A program made the translations under genes and the position numbers. 64,000 nucleotides of DNA from Leptolyngbya sp. BC1307 (lineage in GTDB: Bacteria > Cyanobacteriota > Cyanobacteriia > Phormidesmidales > Phormidesmidaceae): contig NZ_NRTA01000007.1 in NCBI RefSeq assembly GCF_002286735.1, forward strand, positions 80,133 to 144,132. The letters run 5' to 3'. The stretch's first letter is position 1. Each line of letters starts with the position of its first letter. Below are positions 36,449 to 45,983 of this stretch, one piece after another. The notes below the pieces were generated by a model. It had not been told where the DNA came from and ran no database searches. It saw only the letters and a program-made list of their open reading frames with translations.

Positions 36449-37042
36449 CTACGATTCCGTTTTGCGAAAGCTCAGAGCGATCGCCTTGAGCGTTTCTTCA
36501 TTTTCCTCGTAGCCGTTTTCTGTCGTCCAGCCTACGACTTGATAATAATTATCGGCCCCTTTGATGGTGGTATGTAAATACACAACCGGCACGCCACCTA
36601 CCCGGCCTCGAATCTCATACTGAACAGCTGGCATCCCATCAATAGATGAGGTTCCCAGTCGGTTTTCTCCCTCGTAGTCGTCTAGCTCTGAGCGAATTAG
36701 CCGTCGATACTGAGTCGCATTATCTTCCAAATCAAACTGACTTAGCACCGCTGCGCGCTCAGAGAGGACACTCGCATATAAATCTCTCGAAGGGTAGACT
36801 GCGTAAATGTCGGCGGTTTTGCGCAGCCCCTCTCTGGCAACTCTCCAGCCGTCGGGCACGGTGATCTGAGCGCCCGTTGCAGTGTTCTCTAAATCTGTCG
36901 GGCCGGTGGCAATTTGCTCCTCGCTGGGCGTCTCTTGGGCGTCTCTGCCTCCAAAAAACATGCAACCGCTGAGCCCGGTCGCTAGCAGCAAAAAGAGCAT
37001 CAGACCTTTGGTGAGGTTACTGGCAAGTCGATTTGGGCGCAT
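36449..37042 (-). CDS. Lipoprotein, possibly PsbP-like
   Basis: A 197-residue protein with a lipobox LSGC (lipidation at Cys27) after a hydrophobic leader. The rest, ITVPDGWRVAREG then TADIYAVYPSRDLYASVL, alternates in the manner of a PsbP or DcrB-like beta-sheet fold. It lacks clear CyanoP signatures, so the PsbP-like label is weak. It precedes the thylakoid thioredoxin-fold gene on the same strand. A thylakoid or periplasmic location is expected. Confidence 0.6.
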   Translation of the reverse strand: MRPNRLASNLTKGLMLFLLLATGLSGCMFFGGRDAQETPSEEQIATGPTDLENTATGAQITVPDGWRVAREGLRKTADIYAVYPSRDLYASVLSERAAVLSQFDLEDNATQYRRLIRSELDDYEGENRLGTSSIDGMPAVQYEIRGRVGGVPVVYLHTTIKGADNYYQVVGWTTENGYEENEETLKAIALSFRKTES

Positions 37043-37159
37043 CGTTTTGACGAGTACCTGACAAATTTAGCCAAAGTGTAGCAGGTGATGGGGTAGGGAA
37101 ATATTCCCTATTCCCTTTATGCTGGGTGAAGTAATAGAAACCAGGCTGATTTTACTCCT

Positions 37160-38251
37160 ATGCTCAGAGCCGGAATTGTGGGGCTGCCCAACGTTGGAAA
37201 ATCTACGTTATTTAATGCAGTCGTGGCCAATGCGAAGGCTCAGGCTGCAAATTTTCCCTTTTGCACCATTGAGCCGAATGTTGGCATAGTGGCGGTGCCA
37301 GATGCTCGGCTTCAGGCGTTAGCGACCATTTCTAGCTCTAAAGAGATCCTGCCAGCACGGGTGGAGTTTGTCGATATTGCTGGGCTGGTGCAAGGGGCTA
37401 GTCAGGGCGAGGGGCTGGGCAATCAGTTTTTGGCTAATATTCGCGAAGTCGATGCGATTATTCACGTTGTGCGCTGTTTTGAAAACGATGACATCATCCA
37501 CGTTTCGGGCTCTATTGGGCCGCTGCGCGATATCGAAGTCATCAATCTAGAGCTAGCGCTCTCCGACCTGTCTCAACTCGATAAGCGCATAGAGCGGATC
37601 CGTAAACAGGCGCGTAACAGTAAAGAGGCCCAGGCCGAATTAGAAGTGCTAGAAAAGCTGCAGCCTGTGCTAGATGAAGGCAGAGCTGCCCGCCAGGTGA
37701 CTTTAGAAGAAGACGAAGAGCTGCTGATTAAGCCGCTAGGTCTGCTCACTCGCAAGCCGGTGATTTACGCAGCTAACGTCTCAGAAGATGACTTGGCTGA
37801 TGGTAACCATTGGGTAGACGCAGTCCGCACTCATGCCGAAGGTGAAGCTGCTCAGGTCGTAGTAGTGTCCGCGCAGGTAGAGGCAGAGCTATTGGAGATT
37901 CCAGCAGCGGAGCGGGCCGACTTTTTAGAGGCGCTGGGCGTCAGTGAGGGAGGATTACAGTCTCTCATTCGCGCTACTTATGATCTTTTGGGGCTGCGGA
38001 CTTACTTTACGACTGGCCCTGAAGAGACCCGTGCTTGGACGATTAAATCGGGCATGCTCGCGCCTCAGGCAGCTGGCGTTATTCATACCGATTTTGAGCG
38101 GGGCTTTATCCGCGCTGAGACGGTCGGCTACGAAGACCTGGTGACGTCGGGTTCGATGGCGGCAGCGAAGGAAAAAGGTCTGGTACGCAGCGAAGGTAAG
38201 GAATATACCGTTAAAGAAGGCGATGTGATGCTTTTCCGGTTTAACGTATAG
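37160..38251 (+). CDS. ychF: Redox-regulated ATPase YchF
   Basis: A 363-residue Obg-family P-loop NTPase that prefers ATP. The G1 motif GLPNVGKSTLFNAV is at about residue 8. DIAGLVQGASQGEGLGNQFL is the family G2/G3 region and a TGS domain follows at the C-terminus (near GVIHTDFERGFIRAETVGY). It binds ribosomes and influences stress responses. It is probably monocistronic, with its promoter in the short spacer shared with the divergent lipoprotein gene. Confidence 0.96.
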   Translation: MLRAGIVGLPNVGKSTLFNAVVANAKAQAANFPFCTIEPNVGIVAVPDARLQALATISSSKEILPARVEFVDIAGLVQGASQGEGLGNQFLANIREVDAIIHVVRCFENDDIIHVSGSIGPLRDIEVINLELALSDLSQLDKRIERIRKQARNSKEAQAELEVLEKLQPVLDEGRAARQVTLEEDEELLIKPLGLLTRKPVIYAANVSEDDLADGNHWVDAVRTHAEGEAAQVVVVSAQVEAELLEIPAAERADFLEALGVSEGGLQSLIRATYDLLGLRTYFTTGPEETRAWTIKSGMLAPQAAGVIHTDFERGFIRAETVGYEDLVTSGSMAAAKEKGLVRSEGKEYTVKEGDVMLFRFNV

Positions 38252-38388
38252 CGGCTGCGAAGGGTATTCTACGCTGCTGTGCTGCTGCGTATTCGTACGG
38301 AACCTTGAGTTATGGACTAGGCAGGAAGAGCAGATCCGATTAAAATCTGTCCAGTCAGCACTGCCGTCTCTTATTTCTGAGTTCTCCT

Positions 38389-39222
38389 GTGGTTAAGTGG
38401 TTTATCAAAATTCCCAGCTGGGCGGCTCTTTCCCTCATGATGAATGGGCTGTTGTTTGGCAGTTTGCTATCGGTTTGGCAGGAGCAAACGGCTCCCGCTG
38501 AGCGGTTGGTAAGTGAGCCACTGGTCAATGCTTCGGTGACGGATGCGGCTATTACCGACATGGTGATGGAGTTGCCTCGTCCTGCTGGCGGGCGCAAGCT
38601 CAGCTATCAGCAGTGGATAGATGTCTTAGCGCAAGAAGCTCGGTCTATGGTCGCTAAGCGTCCTGAGCATCTAACGGTGTTGCTGGGTGATTCTTTAAGC
38701 CTGTGGTTTCCCGGTGAGCTAATGCCGGGCCGTCGGGTCTGGATCAACCAGAGCATTTCGGGCGAAAAAACTCAGGGAGTGCTAGACCGTCTGGATTTGC
38801 TAAAAGACAATGATGTCGAAGCCATTTTCGTCATGATCGGTATTAACGATCTGATCTGGGGCAAGACGGATGAGGAGATTGTGGCGAACTATCAGAAGAT
38901 CGTGCTGCGGCTGAAAGAAGATCACCCTAAAGCGCAAATTGTGGTGCAGTCAATTTTGCCGCACGGCGGTGAAAATTCTACTTGGGAAAGTCGAGATAAG
39001 CTGCTGGCGCTGCAGGGCGATCGCATTGTCGCTCTCAACGACACGCTGAAGACAATCGCGGCTGAAAACAACGCCTACTATCTGGATCTCTACCCAATTT
39101 TTGTCACGGGCGACGGCAATCTCAGAGACGATCTCACGACCGATGGCCTGCACCTTAATCGTCAGGGCTACCTGGTCTGGCGTAGTGCGATCGCACTCTA
39201 TGCTCAGCTAGAACTCCAGTAA
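38389..39222 (+). CDS. Membrane-anchored SGNH/GDSL hydrolase
   Basis: A 277-residue protein starting at GTG. An N-terminal hydrophobic helix (about residues 7-28) should anchor or export it. The SGNH blocks are readable: LLGDSLSLW (catalytic Ser), a Gly in block II, GIND (Asn), and DGLHLNRQGY (Asp and His). It would be a lipase, esterase or peptidoglycan/polysaccharide deacetylase in the periplasm. Substrate is unknown. A second SGNH protein without an anchor lies at 57988. Confidence 0.78.
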   Translation: MVKWFIKIPSWAALSLMMNGLLFGSLLSVWQEQTAPAERLVSEPLVNASVTDAAITDMVMELPRPAGGRKLSYQQWIDVLAQEARSMVAKRPEHLTVLLGDSLSLWFPGELMPGRRVWINQSISGEKTQGVLDRLDLLKDNDVEAIFVMIGINDLIWGKTDEEIVANYQKIVLRLKEDHPKAQIVVQSILPHGGENSTWESRDKLLALQGDRIVALNDTLKTIAAENNAYYLDLYPIFVTGDGNLRDDLTTDGLHLNRQGYLVWRSAIALYAQLELQ

Positions 39223-39234
39223 CCGCCCCCACTG

Positions 39235-39268
39235 ACCGCCGACCATCTAAAACCGCCGACCATCTAAA
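39235..39268. repeat. Tandem duplication, 17-base unit
   Basis: Two perfect copies of ACCGCCGACCATCTAAA, beginning 12 bases after the SGNH gene and ending about 37 bases before ispH. Confidence 0.9.
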
Positions 39269-39305
39269 GTAGACTAGCTATGTAGTAATTGTCATCGCTA
39301 GCTCT

Positions 39306-40526
39306 ATGGATACCAAAGCCTTCAAGCGCGCCCTCAATCACTCGGAAAACTATTATCGCAATCAGGGCTTTGGCCAAAAAGAAGACGTGGCCGGGGAGAT
39401 GCGATCGCAGTACGAAAGCAGCCTCATCCAAACCCTTAGAGCCAGCCACAATCAGATGGTACAGGGCGATGTCACCATTCACCTGGCCGAATCCTTTGGC
39501 TTTTGCTGGGGCGTAGAGCGAGCAGTCGCAATGGCTTACGAGGCGAGGCAGCACTTTCCCAACCAGCGCATCTGGATCACCAACGAAATTATTCACAACC
39601 CGGAAGTTAACCAGCAGCTCAAAGCCATGTCGGTGCAATTTATTGAACTGACTGACGGTGTTAAAGACTTTTCTGGCGTAGCGTCAGGCGACGTGGTGAT
39701 TTTGCCTGCCTTTGGCGCTAGCGTGCAAGAAATGAAGTATCTTCACGATCTTGGCTGCACCATTGTGGACACGACCTGCCCGTGGGTATCCAAAGTATGG
39801 AACACCGTAGAAAAGCACAAGAAAAAAGAATTCACCTCAATTATCCACGGCAAATACAAGCATGAAGAAACCGTTGCGACCAGCTCTTTTGCCGGGACGT
39901 ACCTGGTCGTGCTTAGCCTGGCAGAAGCTGAGTATGTCAGTGACTACATCCTGAACGGGGGCAGCCGCGATGAATTCCTCGCCAAATTTGCCAACGCCCA
40001 CTCCGCCGGGTTTGACCCTGACACCGACCTGGATGCGATCGGCATCGCTAACCAAACCACCATGCTCAAAGGCGAGACCGAGCAAATCGGCAAACTCTTT
40101 GAGCGCACCATGCTGAAAAAGTACGGCCCGCTCGAACTCAACGACCACTTTCACAGCTTCAACACCATCTGCGATGCCACCCAGGAGCGACAAGACGCCA
40201 TGTTCAGCTTGGTCGATGCTGATATTGATCTGATGGTCGTGATTGGTGGCTTCAACTCATCCAATACCACTCACCTCCAGGAAATTGCCGTAGAGCGCGA
40301 TATCCCTTCATTCCACGTCGACAGCGCTGTTCGTATCGGGCCGGGCAACCGCATTGAGCACATGCCGCTTAACAGCGATGAACTCACGGTGGATACAGAC
40401 TGGCTGCCCGCTGGCAAAATCTCAGTCGGTATTACTTCAGGAGCCTCTACACCAGACAAAGCCGTCCAAGAGGTGATCGAAAGAATCTTTGCGATTAAAG
40501 CTGCCGTGCCAGCAGCAGTCAGCTAA
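39306..40526 (+). CDS. ispH: 4-hydroxy-3-methylbut-2-enyl diphosphate reductase
   Basis: The last enzyme of the MEP pathway to isoprenoids (carotenoids, phytol, quinones). It is a 4Fe-4S protein whose three cluster cysteines are C67 (GFCWGVERA), C158 (TTCPWV) and C289 (TICDATQ). At 406 residues it is the long cyanobacteria/plant form, with about 50 extra residues at the N-terminus before the core. Electrons are expected from ferredoxin. No close operon partner is seen. Confidence 0.96.
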   Translation: MDTKAFKRALNHSENYYRNQGFGQKEDVAGEMRSQYESSLIQTLRASHNQMVQGDVTIHLAESFGFCWGVERAVAMAYEARQHFPNQRIWITNEIIHNPEVNQQLKAMSVQFIELTDGVKDFSGVASGDVVILPAFGASVQEMKYLHDLGCTIVDTTCPWVSKVWNTVEKHKKKEFTSIIHGKYKHEETVATSSFAGTYLVVLSLAEAEYVSDYILNGGSRDEFLAKFANAHSAGFDPDTDLDAIGIANQTTMLKGETEQIGKLFERTMLKKYGPLELNDHFHSFNTICDATQERQDAMFSLVDADIDLMVVIGGFNSSNTTHLQEIAVERDIPSFHVDSAVRIGPGNRIEHMPLNSDELTVDTDWLPAGKISVGITSGASTPDKAVQEVIERIFAIKAAVPAAVS

Positions 40527-40552
40527 GCAGTTTTGGGCTGGGCTGATAGCGA

Positions 40553-40639
40553 TCAGTAAGGGCTCACTGGGGCTGCAAACAGCAAAACCCAACAGCAGGC
40601 CAGCCCTAGCGCTATTCCTACCGACATCAGACTCATCAT
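40553..40639 (-). CDS. Candidate 28-residue single-span membrane protein
   Basis: A short frame (MMSLMSVGIALGLACCWVLL then FAAPVSPY) encodes one hydrophobic helix. It starts 20 bases after the LCP gene stop on the same strand. I do not recognise it as any named photosystem or NDH small subunit. It could be a real small protein or chance. Confidence 0.3.
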   Translation of the reverse strand: MMSLMSVGIALGLACCWVLLFAAPVSPY

Positions 40640-40658
40640 CTTTACAGCTTCTCTAGAT

Positions 40659-42191
40659 TTATTGAGGGCTGTCATCGGGCAACTGCTCCCGGTCGGGGTC
40701 TGTTTGCATCAGCCAATCTTCCCCCACGCGAATGGTAATGTCAGAATCGAGATCGCCGGTAGAGTCAGAGACAACCTGTCCTACATCAAGCGTACTCTGA
40801 ATAGCCCGGGCACTGCCAAGGTCACCTCGCTGAGCAACGATCGCCGTTTGACGATCTACATCCGACCAGTCACGCATGACATACACATTATAAAAGCCCT
40901 GGTCTCGCAGGTATTCAGCCATTGAGTAGCTGGCCTGCTGGTCATCGGTGGCGTTTTGTACCGCGATGCGGAGTCCGCTCAGGTCTCTATCTGAGGGGGA
41001 TTCGTAGTAGTTGATGCCGCTGCTGCTGGCATCGGCAACCAGTTCGGATGGCTGCGTGTCAAAGTAAGTGCGCATCAGACCGCTGCTGGCCGTCTGGTCA
41101 GCTATCCAGTAGCTAGCCGTATACTCCTCTGGAGAACTAAACCGCCCGGGCAGCATCACCATGTGTAGATTTTGACTATCCAAGTCGAGGCTAAATCCAG
41201 CGAGAGCCAGCATTTCTTCTGGCGATAGGTTCGTGTCAATATGACGCTGAAGCATGCGAACGATCTGCGGTAGCTTAGTAATCACGGTGGGATTGGTCAG
41301 CCGCTGGCGCAAAGCCTTGATCAAGATCTGCTGTCGCTGCACCCGGCCAATATCACCGTAGGAATCCTGACGAAAGCGGGCAAACTGCTCTGCTTCGGCG
41401 CCATTGAGCGTTTGCTGGCCCTGCTCAAGATCGATCAGCAGCCCCTGGGTTTTGTCCTCGTAGTACATCGGTTGGGGCACCAGCACTTCAACGCCGCCCA
41501 CCAAATCGACAATTTCTCTGAAAGCGCCCGTACTAACTCGCACGTAGCGGTCAATTTTGACATCTTCAAAATTGTGCATAACGGTCTGTGCCGCTAGCTC
41601 AGCGCCCCCTTCAAAGTTGGCCTGGTTGATTTTCTCAGTGCCGTAGCCAGGAATTTCTACGCGGGTATCGCGGGGAATCGACAGCACGTTGACCGTTTTT
41701 TTCTCAGGATTGACGCGAACTAATAGCATCGTATCGGTGCGACCTACCAGGTCGTCAGGTTTAGCGCCGTCGACATCGTGGGCTTCATCGAGCCCCATGA
41801 CCAGAATATTGACCGGACGAGAGACCTGATAGCGAAAGCCCGAGCGCCACAGATCGGCTAAGGGCGGTGTAACTGTTTCGCCTCTGACCTGGCGCGGCAG
41901 CGGAAAGGTAAGGACAGCGATCGCTCCTAATCCAGCTGCGGCCAGCGCCGTAGAGCCAAACACTGCCGCCCAAAGTGCGCCCTGTAAAATCTTACGCAAA
42001 TGAAATCGCCGTGCGGCGGGCTTACTACCTTGGACACTGGCTTGGAGAACACTGGGGGCAACGGGCGGCGGGGCAGTAGCAGGGTCTAGATCCGGTTTGA
42101 GATCTTGATTAGCTAAGTCAGCATCTGTTGAAAGGGCCGATGGTGCTTCAGCGGGAGGAGTGGCCTCTTGATCGTGGGGCTGAATAGTCAT
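40659..42191 (-). CDS. LytR-CpsA-Psr family cell-wall ligase
   Basis: A 510-residue membrane-anchored protein. A disordered cytoplasmic N-terminus (1-65) is followed by one membrane helix (about 70-96). The LCP catalytic domain has LVGRTDTMLLVRVNP, NVLSIPRDTRV and a KINQAN motif, and binds polyprenyl phosphate. A LytR C-terminal domain (about 390-500) follows. LCP proteins transfer polymers from lipid carriers to peptidoglycan. The neighbouring manC and exporter genes fit a surface-polysaccharide role. Confidence 0.9.
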   Translation of the reverse strand: MTIQPHDQEATPPAEAPSALSTDADLANQDLKPDLDPATAPPPVAPSVLQASVQGSKPAARRFHLRKILQGALWAAVFGSTALAAAGLGAIAVLTFPLPRQVRGETVTPPLADLWRSGFRYQVSRPVNILVMGLDEAHDVDGAKPDDLVGRTDTMLLVRVNPEKKTVNVLSIPRDTRVEIPGYGTEKINQANFEGGAELAAQTVMHNFEDVKIDRYVRVSTGAFREIVDLVGGVEVLVPQPMYYEDKTQGLLIDLEQGQQTLNGAEAEQFARFRQDSYGDIGRVQRQQILIKALRQRLTNPTVITKLPQIVRMLQRHIDTNLSPEEMLALAGFSLDLDSQNLHMVMLPGRFSSPEEYTASYWIADQTASSGLMRTYFDTQPSELVADASSSGINYYESPSDRDLSGLRIAVQNATDDQQASYSMAEYLRDQGFYNVYVMRDWSDVDRQTAIVAQRGDLGSARAIQSTLDVGQVVSDSTGDLDSDITIRVGEDWLMQTDPDREQLPDDSPQ

Positions 42192-42450
42192 GCGGGGCCA
42201 CAGGCCGGGTAAAGGTTGACAATCTTGGGTGTGGCTGCTTCGGGCTGGGAGCTTAGCACTAACACCATCTCAAGTTATGAACTTAGCAAAGGTTGACTGC
42301 CCAATTGGCTATCTATAAGACAGATGTGCGCTTAAATTTGCCTATTCTCGATAAATAATCTTTATCAAAGGCGGTGAGTTTTGCAACTTTTGGTGAACGC
42401 TCTAATCCGGAAAAGTATGGGCCCGGCTAAATTCGGATAATCGAGTACTC

Positions 42451-42474
42451 AACTCAACCTTCACAACTCAACCT
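42451..42474. repeat. Direct repeat, period 14
   Basis: AACTCAACCT occurs at 42451 and 42465. Another pair (AGCGATCATG, also 14 apart) stands at 42512-42535. Confidence 0.75.
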
Positions 42475-42636
42475 GCTGGCCGCTGGGAAACTAACCCCCT
42501 CAGCTCGACTAAGCGATCATGATTGAGCGATCATGGGCCCGATTCACCTCACTTGCAGGAATCTATCTCTCAAACAACAGCAAAACAATAAATCCGGAAA
42601 ACTAAAAAAAGTTTGCAAGATTCATAAAGGTGTATT

Positions 42637-42665
42637 TTGTTAATCAATTGTTAAGGCATTATAGC
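42637..42665 (+). promoter_or_regulatory. Candidate promoter of manC
   Basis: TTGTTA and TATAGC, each four of six consensus matches, are separated by 17 bases. They lie about 60 bases before the manC start in an AT-rich tract. Confidence 0.5.
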
Positions 42666-42725
42666 TTGTGACCTACGCCTCAGCGGGTAGGATAAACCGG
42701 AATCTTTGATAGGGCAGTGTACGGT

Positions 42726-43796
42726 ATGCCGCGTTTTATCCCGATAATTTTGGCTGGTGGTAAAGGTGAGCGCTTTTGGCCAGTGAGCCGGCTGCAGCGC
42801 CCTAAGCAGTTTCTGTGCTTGGATGGGGGCGATCGCTCTCTCCTACAGGCCACAGCTGACCGACTGCTGCCCCTAGCCGACTGGGATTCGCTGTTTGTGA
42901 TTACGGCGGCGCATTTAGCGGAGGGCGTTCGTCAGCAGCTGCCAGATATTCCTGATGCCAATATTCTGGTCGAACCGCAGGGGCGAGATACGGCTCCGGC
43001 AGTGGCCTGGGCAACGCTAGAAATTGCCAAGCGCTACGGCGATGAGGCGATCTGTGGCTTTTTCCCAGCCGACCACTACATCACTGACCAAGCCCGCTAC
43101 TGCGATACGCTGCGAGCGGCGGCGGATTTGGCGGTGAGTCAGGGGGCGATCGCCACGCTTGGCATCAACCCCACGTTCCCGTCTACCGGCTATGGCTACA
43201 TTGAGCAAGGCCCAACTGCTGGCAGCTTTAGCGCAGGCTGCGTTACCGACCTGAGCGCTTATAAAGTCAGCCGCTTTACCGAAAAGCCTGACAAAGCCAC
43301 CGCTGAAGACTTTCTGCGCAGCGGCAACTATAGCTGGAATAGCGGCATCTTTATCTTTCCTGCCGCCGTCATGATCGGTGAGCTAAAAGACCATGCGCCC
43401 GCCATGACCAGCGCTTTGATGGAAAAAGGCGCAGACGCCTACGCGACGTTAGAAAAGCTCAGCATTGACTACGCCGTGATGGAAAAAACCGACCGTGCCT
43501 ACGTCATGCCCGCTGACTTCGGCTGGGACGACTTAGGCGATTGGAACGCGATCGAGCGACTGATGAAAGGCGATGCTGACAACGTGGAGCTGTGTCAGCA
43601 CATGGGCATAGAAACTACAGGCAGTATTCTCTACAGCGCTGATCCGGACGAGGTGATTGTCACTATCGGCCTAGAAGATGTCGTGGTCGTGCGCGATGGC
43701 AATGCTACCTTGATTGTCAAAAAAGACCGTACTCAAGAAATCAAGCAGGCTGTAAAGTCGCTAGGGGCAGAAGAAAAGTTCAAGCATTTGCTGTAG
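42726..43796 (+). CDS. manC: Mannose-1-phosphate guanylyltransferase
   Basis: A 356-residue enzyme making GDP-mannose. The signature ILAGGKGERFWPVSR begins at about residue 7, with FFPADHYI and FTEKPDKATAEDFL downstream. It is the single-domain form without the C-terminal isomerase. I placed the start at ATG 42726, which has AGGG 11 bases upstream; a GTG at 42717 adds three residues. An ABC exporter gene follows 94 bases on, and GDP-mannose feeds O-antigen or capsule synthesis. Confidence 0.92.
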   Translation: MPRFIPIILAGGKGERFWPVSRLQRPKQFLCLDGGDRSLLQATADRLLPLADWDSLFVITAAHLAEGVRQQLPDIPDANILVEPQGRDTAPAVAWATLEIAKRYGDEAICGFFPADHYITDQARYCDTLRAAADLAVSQGAIATLGINPTFPSTGYGYIEQGPTAGSFSAGCVTDLSAYKVSRFTEKPDKATAEDFLRSGNYSWNSGIFIFPAAVMIGELKDHAPAMTSALMEKGADAYATLEKLSIDYAVMEKTDRAYVMPADFGWDDLGDWNAIERLMKGDADNVELCQHMGIETTGSILYSADPDEVIVTIGLEDVVVVRDGNATLIVKKDRTQEIKQAVKSLGAEEKFKHLL

Positions 43797-43890
43797 ATCA
43801 TCGTCAATGCTGGTTGCTACGCAGTTATCTGGGCGAAAACGTTACGCTAATAGAAGCACTTCTGCTTTATATCAGGCTTCTTTTTAGCAT

Positions 43891-45735
43891 TTGGTTACCT
43901 CTAGACTGACGGGCCTTGTCCAAAAGGCTACCCGCTCCCTGGCGATTTTCAAAAATATGCCCCGGTTAATTCGACTGGTGTGGTCGGTCACGCCGGGGGC
44001 GCTGCTGCTCAGTATTGGGCTGACGCTGACCAGTTCGCTGATACCGGCGACGCAGATCTATATCAGTAAGCTGATTGTAGATCGGGTGGTGGAATTGGTG
44101 AACGAGGGGGCGGCGATCGCCCTTATGATCCAATCTCTGCTGCCCTTAGTGGCCGCTGGCTTTGGCTTTTTGCTCTTGCAGGCGATTTTGCAGCAGCTCG
44201 ATGGCTATATCACGCAGGTGATGAGCGATCGCTTTTTGCTCTTTGCCAATACTCAGCTTTTACAGCAGGCCACCCGTTTAGACCTGGCCCACTACGAATC
44301 ACCCGAGTTCCACGACATTCTAGAGCGTGCTCAGCAGAGCGGCAGTAACTACCCAATGCGGGTGCTGCGGCTACTGCTCAATTTGCTGGGTCAGGTCACC
44401 CGTCTGGCAGGTCTATTGGCGCTGCTGCTACGGTTTAATCCACTGGTGTTTGTTTTGCTGCTGCTGAGCGCCCTGCCGACCTTTTGGGTGGGCGTGCGGT
44501 TTTCTTCGCGGCGCTTTTGGATGACCCGCCGCCAGACGCCTAGCCGCAGATTAGCTGATTACTTCGGCAAAATCTTGACCGAGCCTGCCTACGTCAAAGA
44601 AGTTCGCCTATTTAACCTGGGCGGCTACTTAGTTGGCCAATACCACACCATTCGCGCTGAGTTTAATCAGGAATCGCAAGTGTTAGCCAGGCGGCAAGGG
44701 CTCGCGCAAGTCACGTTAGAAATCATCTCAGCGGTCGGCTTCTATGGTGCTTACGCGCTGGTGCTGTGGGAAACTATTCGCGGCCTGGTCACCATTGGTG
44801 ATTTGACGCTATACGCAGGTACTTTCCAGCAGGCGCAGACGGCGACCGCAGGTATCTTGACGACCATCGCCACGCTCTATGAGTTCAATCTATACGTTTC
44901 TCAATATTTTGAATTTTTAGACCTTTCCCCTCAGGTCATCAGTCCTCGCCGATCCAAACCTTTCCCCGTTCCTATTCGTCAGGGATTAGTCTTGCAAGAC
45001 GTTTACTTCACCTATCCGGGCAGCGACACACCGACGCTAAAAAATATCAACCTAACCGTTGGCCCGCAAGAGTGCATTGCCTTAGTTGGGCTGAATGGCT
45101 CTGGTAAAACCACGCTGCTCAAGTTGCTCACTCGCCTGTACGACATCGACCGGGGGCTGATTGCGATTGATGATGTGTCGCTGAGCGCGTTTGAGCTAGG
45201 GGATCTGCGGCGTAACATCGGCGTGCTCTTTCAAGATTTTGCCCGCTACGCGCTCACGGCTAAAGACAATATTGGCTTCGGTAATTTGCCCAGCCGCGCG
45301 GATGACGCCCAGGTTGAGCAGGCGGCGATCGCTGCTGGGGCTACTGATGTCATCACCGGACTAGTCGGCGGCTACGATACCGTGTTGGGCAAAATGTTCA
45401 CGGGCGGCGTCGATCTCTCCGGCGGGCAGTGGCAAAAGATTGGCCTGGCCCGGGCCTTTATGTCGGCAGCGCAGGTGCTGATTTTAGATGAGCCGACGGC
45501 GGCAGTAGATGCGATCGCTGAGCATGACCTGTTTGAGCGCTTCCGGCAGCTCACTCAGGGCAAAATGACCTTCCTCGTCAGCCATCGCTTTTCGACCGTG
45601 CGCATGGCTGACCGCATCGTCGTGTTAGAAAATGGCGAAATCGTCGAAACCGGCACCCACGAGCAGCTAATGGCCCACCCAGGCCGCTACGAAGAGATGT
45701 TTCGCCTGCAGGCTGAAAGCTATACGACCGCCTGA
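43891..45735 (+). CDS. ABC exporter, fused permease-ATPase
   Basis: A 614-residue half transporter. Six membrane helices fill the first 330 residues. The ATPase has Walker A GLNGSGKTTLLK, signature LSGGQWQKIGLARA, Walker B VLILDEPTAAVDA and the SHRFST switch histidine, so it is intact. It starts at a TTG; an ATG at 43957 is the alternative start. It resembles MsbA-type lipid or peptide exporters, but the substrate is unknown. Its position next to manC hints at envelope components. Confidence 0.87.
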   Translation: MVTSRLTGLVQKATRSLAIFKNMPRLIRLVWSVTPGALLLSIGLTLTSSLIPATQIYISKLIVDRVVELVNEGAAIALMIQSLLPLVAAGFGFLLLQAILQQLDGYITQVMSDRFLLFANTQLLQQATRLDLAHYESPEFHDILERAQQSGSNYPMRVLRLLLNLLGQVTRLAGLLALLLRFNPLVFVLLLLSALPTFWVGVRFSSRRFWMTRRQTPSRRLADYFGKILTEPAYVKEVRLFNLGGYLVGQYHTIRAEFNQESQVLARRQGLAQVTLEIISAVGFYGAYALVLWETIRGLVTIGDLTLYAGTFQQAQTATAGILTTIATLYEFNLYVSQYFEFLDLSPQVISPRRSKPFPVPIRQGLVLQDVYFTYPGSDTPTLKNINLTVGPQECIALVGLNGSGKTTLLKLLTRLYDIDRGLIAIDDVSLSAFELGDLRRNIGVLFQDFARYALTAKDNIGFGNLPSRADDAQVEQAAIAAGATDVITGLVGGYDTVLGKMFTGGVDLSGGQWQKIGLARAFMSAAQVLILDEPTAAVDAIAEHDLFERFRQLTQGKMTFLVSHRFSTVRMADRIVVLENGEIVETGTHEQLMAHPGRYEEMFRLQAESYTTA

Positions 45736-45871
45736 GCCATAGCCGGTCTCAAAACCTAGCCGTGACTCTGAAAAGTCTATACCTGCCGGTCAATTTGACA
45801 CTTTTATTGTGCCTAAGTGGGGCGGTTTATAGCTAGGATTGGAAAGGCAACTTTATTACTGTACATTGACG

Positions 45872-45952
45872 ATGGATATCCGGTTTAAGCTTTGGCTCGG
45901 CGTTTTTGGCTCTCTGCTGCTGCTGTGGGTAGGGGTCAATTTTTTGGTGTGA
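45872..45952 (+). CDS. Candidate 26-residue single-span membrane protein
   Basis: MDIRFKLWLGVFGSLLLLWV then GVNFLV forms one short hydrophobic helix with a positive N-terminus. It fills the otherwise empty 248-base spacer before the SDR gene. Size and build suit the small subunits of thylakoid complexes, but it does not match any I can name. Confidence 0.4.
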   Translation: MDIRFKLWLGVFGSLLLLWVGVNFLV

Positions 45953-45983
45953 CGCACCTGCGATTGATCAGATTGATCAGCGT

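Larger units (their letters stand above)
42192..42716. other. Divergent spacer between LCP gene and manC
   Basis: A 525-base spacer with two separate duplications (42451-42474, copies of AACTCAACCT; 42512-42535, copies of AGCGATCATG; both with period 14) and a plausible sigma-70 promoter toward manC. No gene is supported. Confidence 0.65.

Noticed and set aside
45795..45843. TTGACA with TATAGC as promoter of the 26-residue frame
   Set aside because: The spacing between the two is about 38 bases, far beyond the 16-18 needed.
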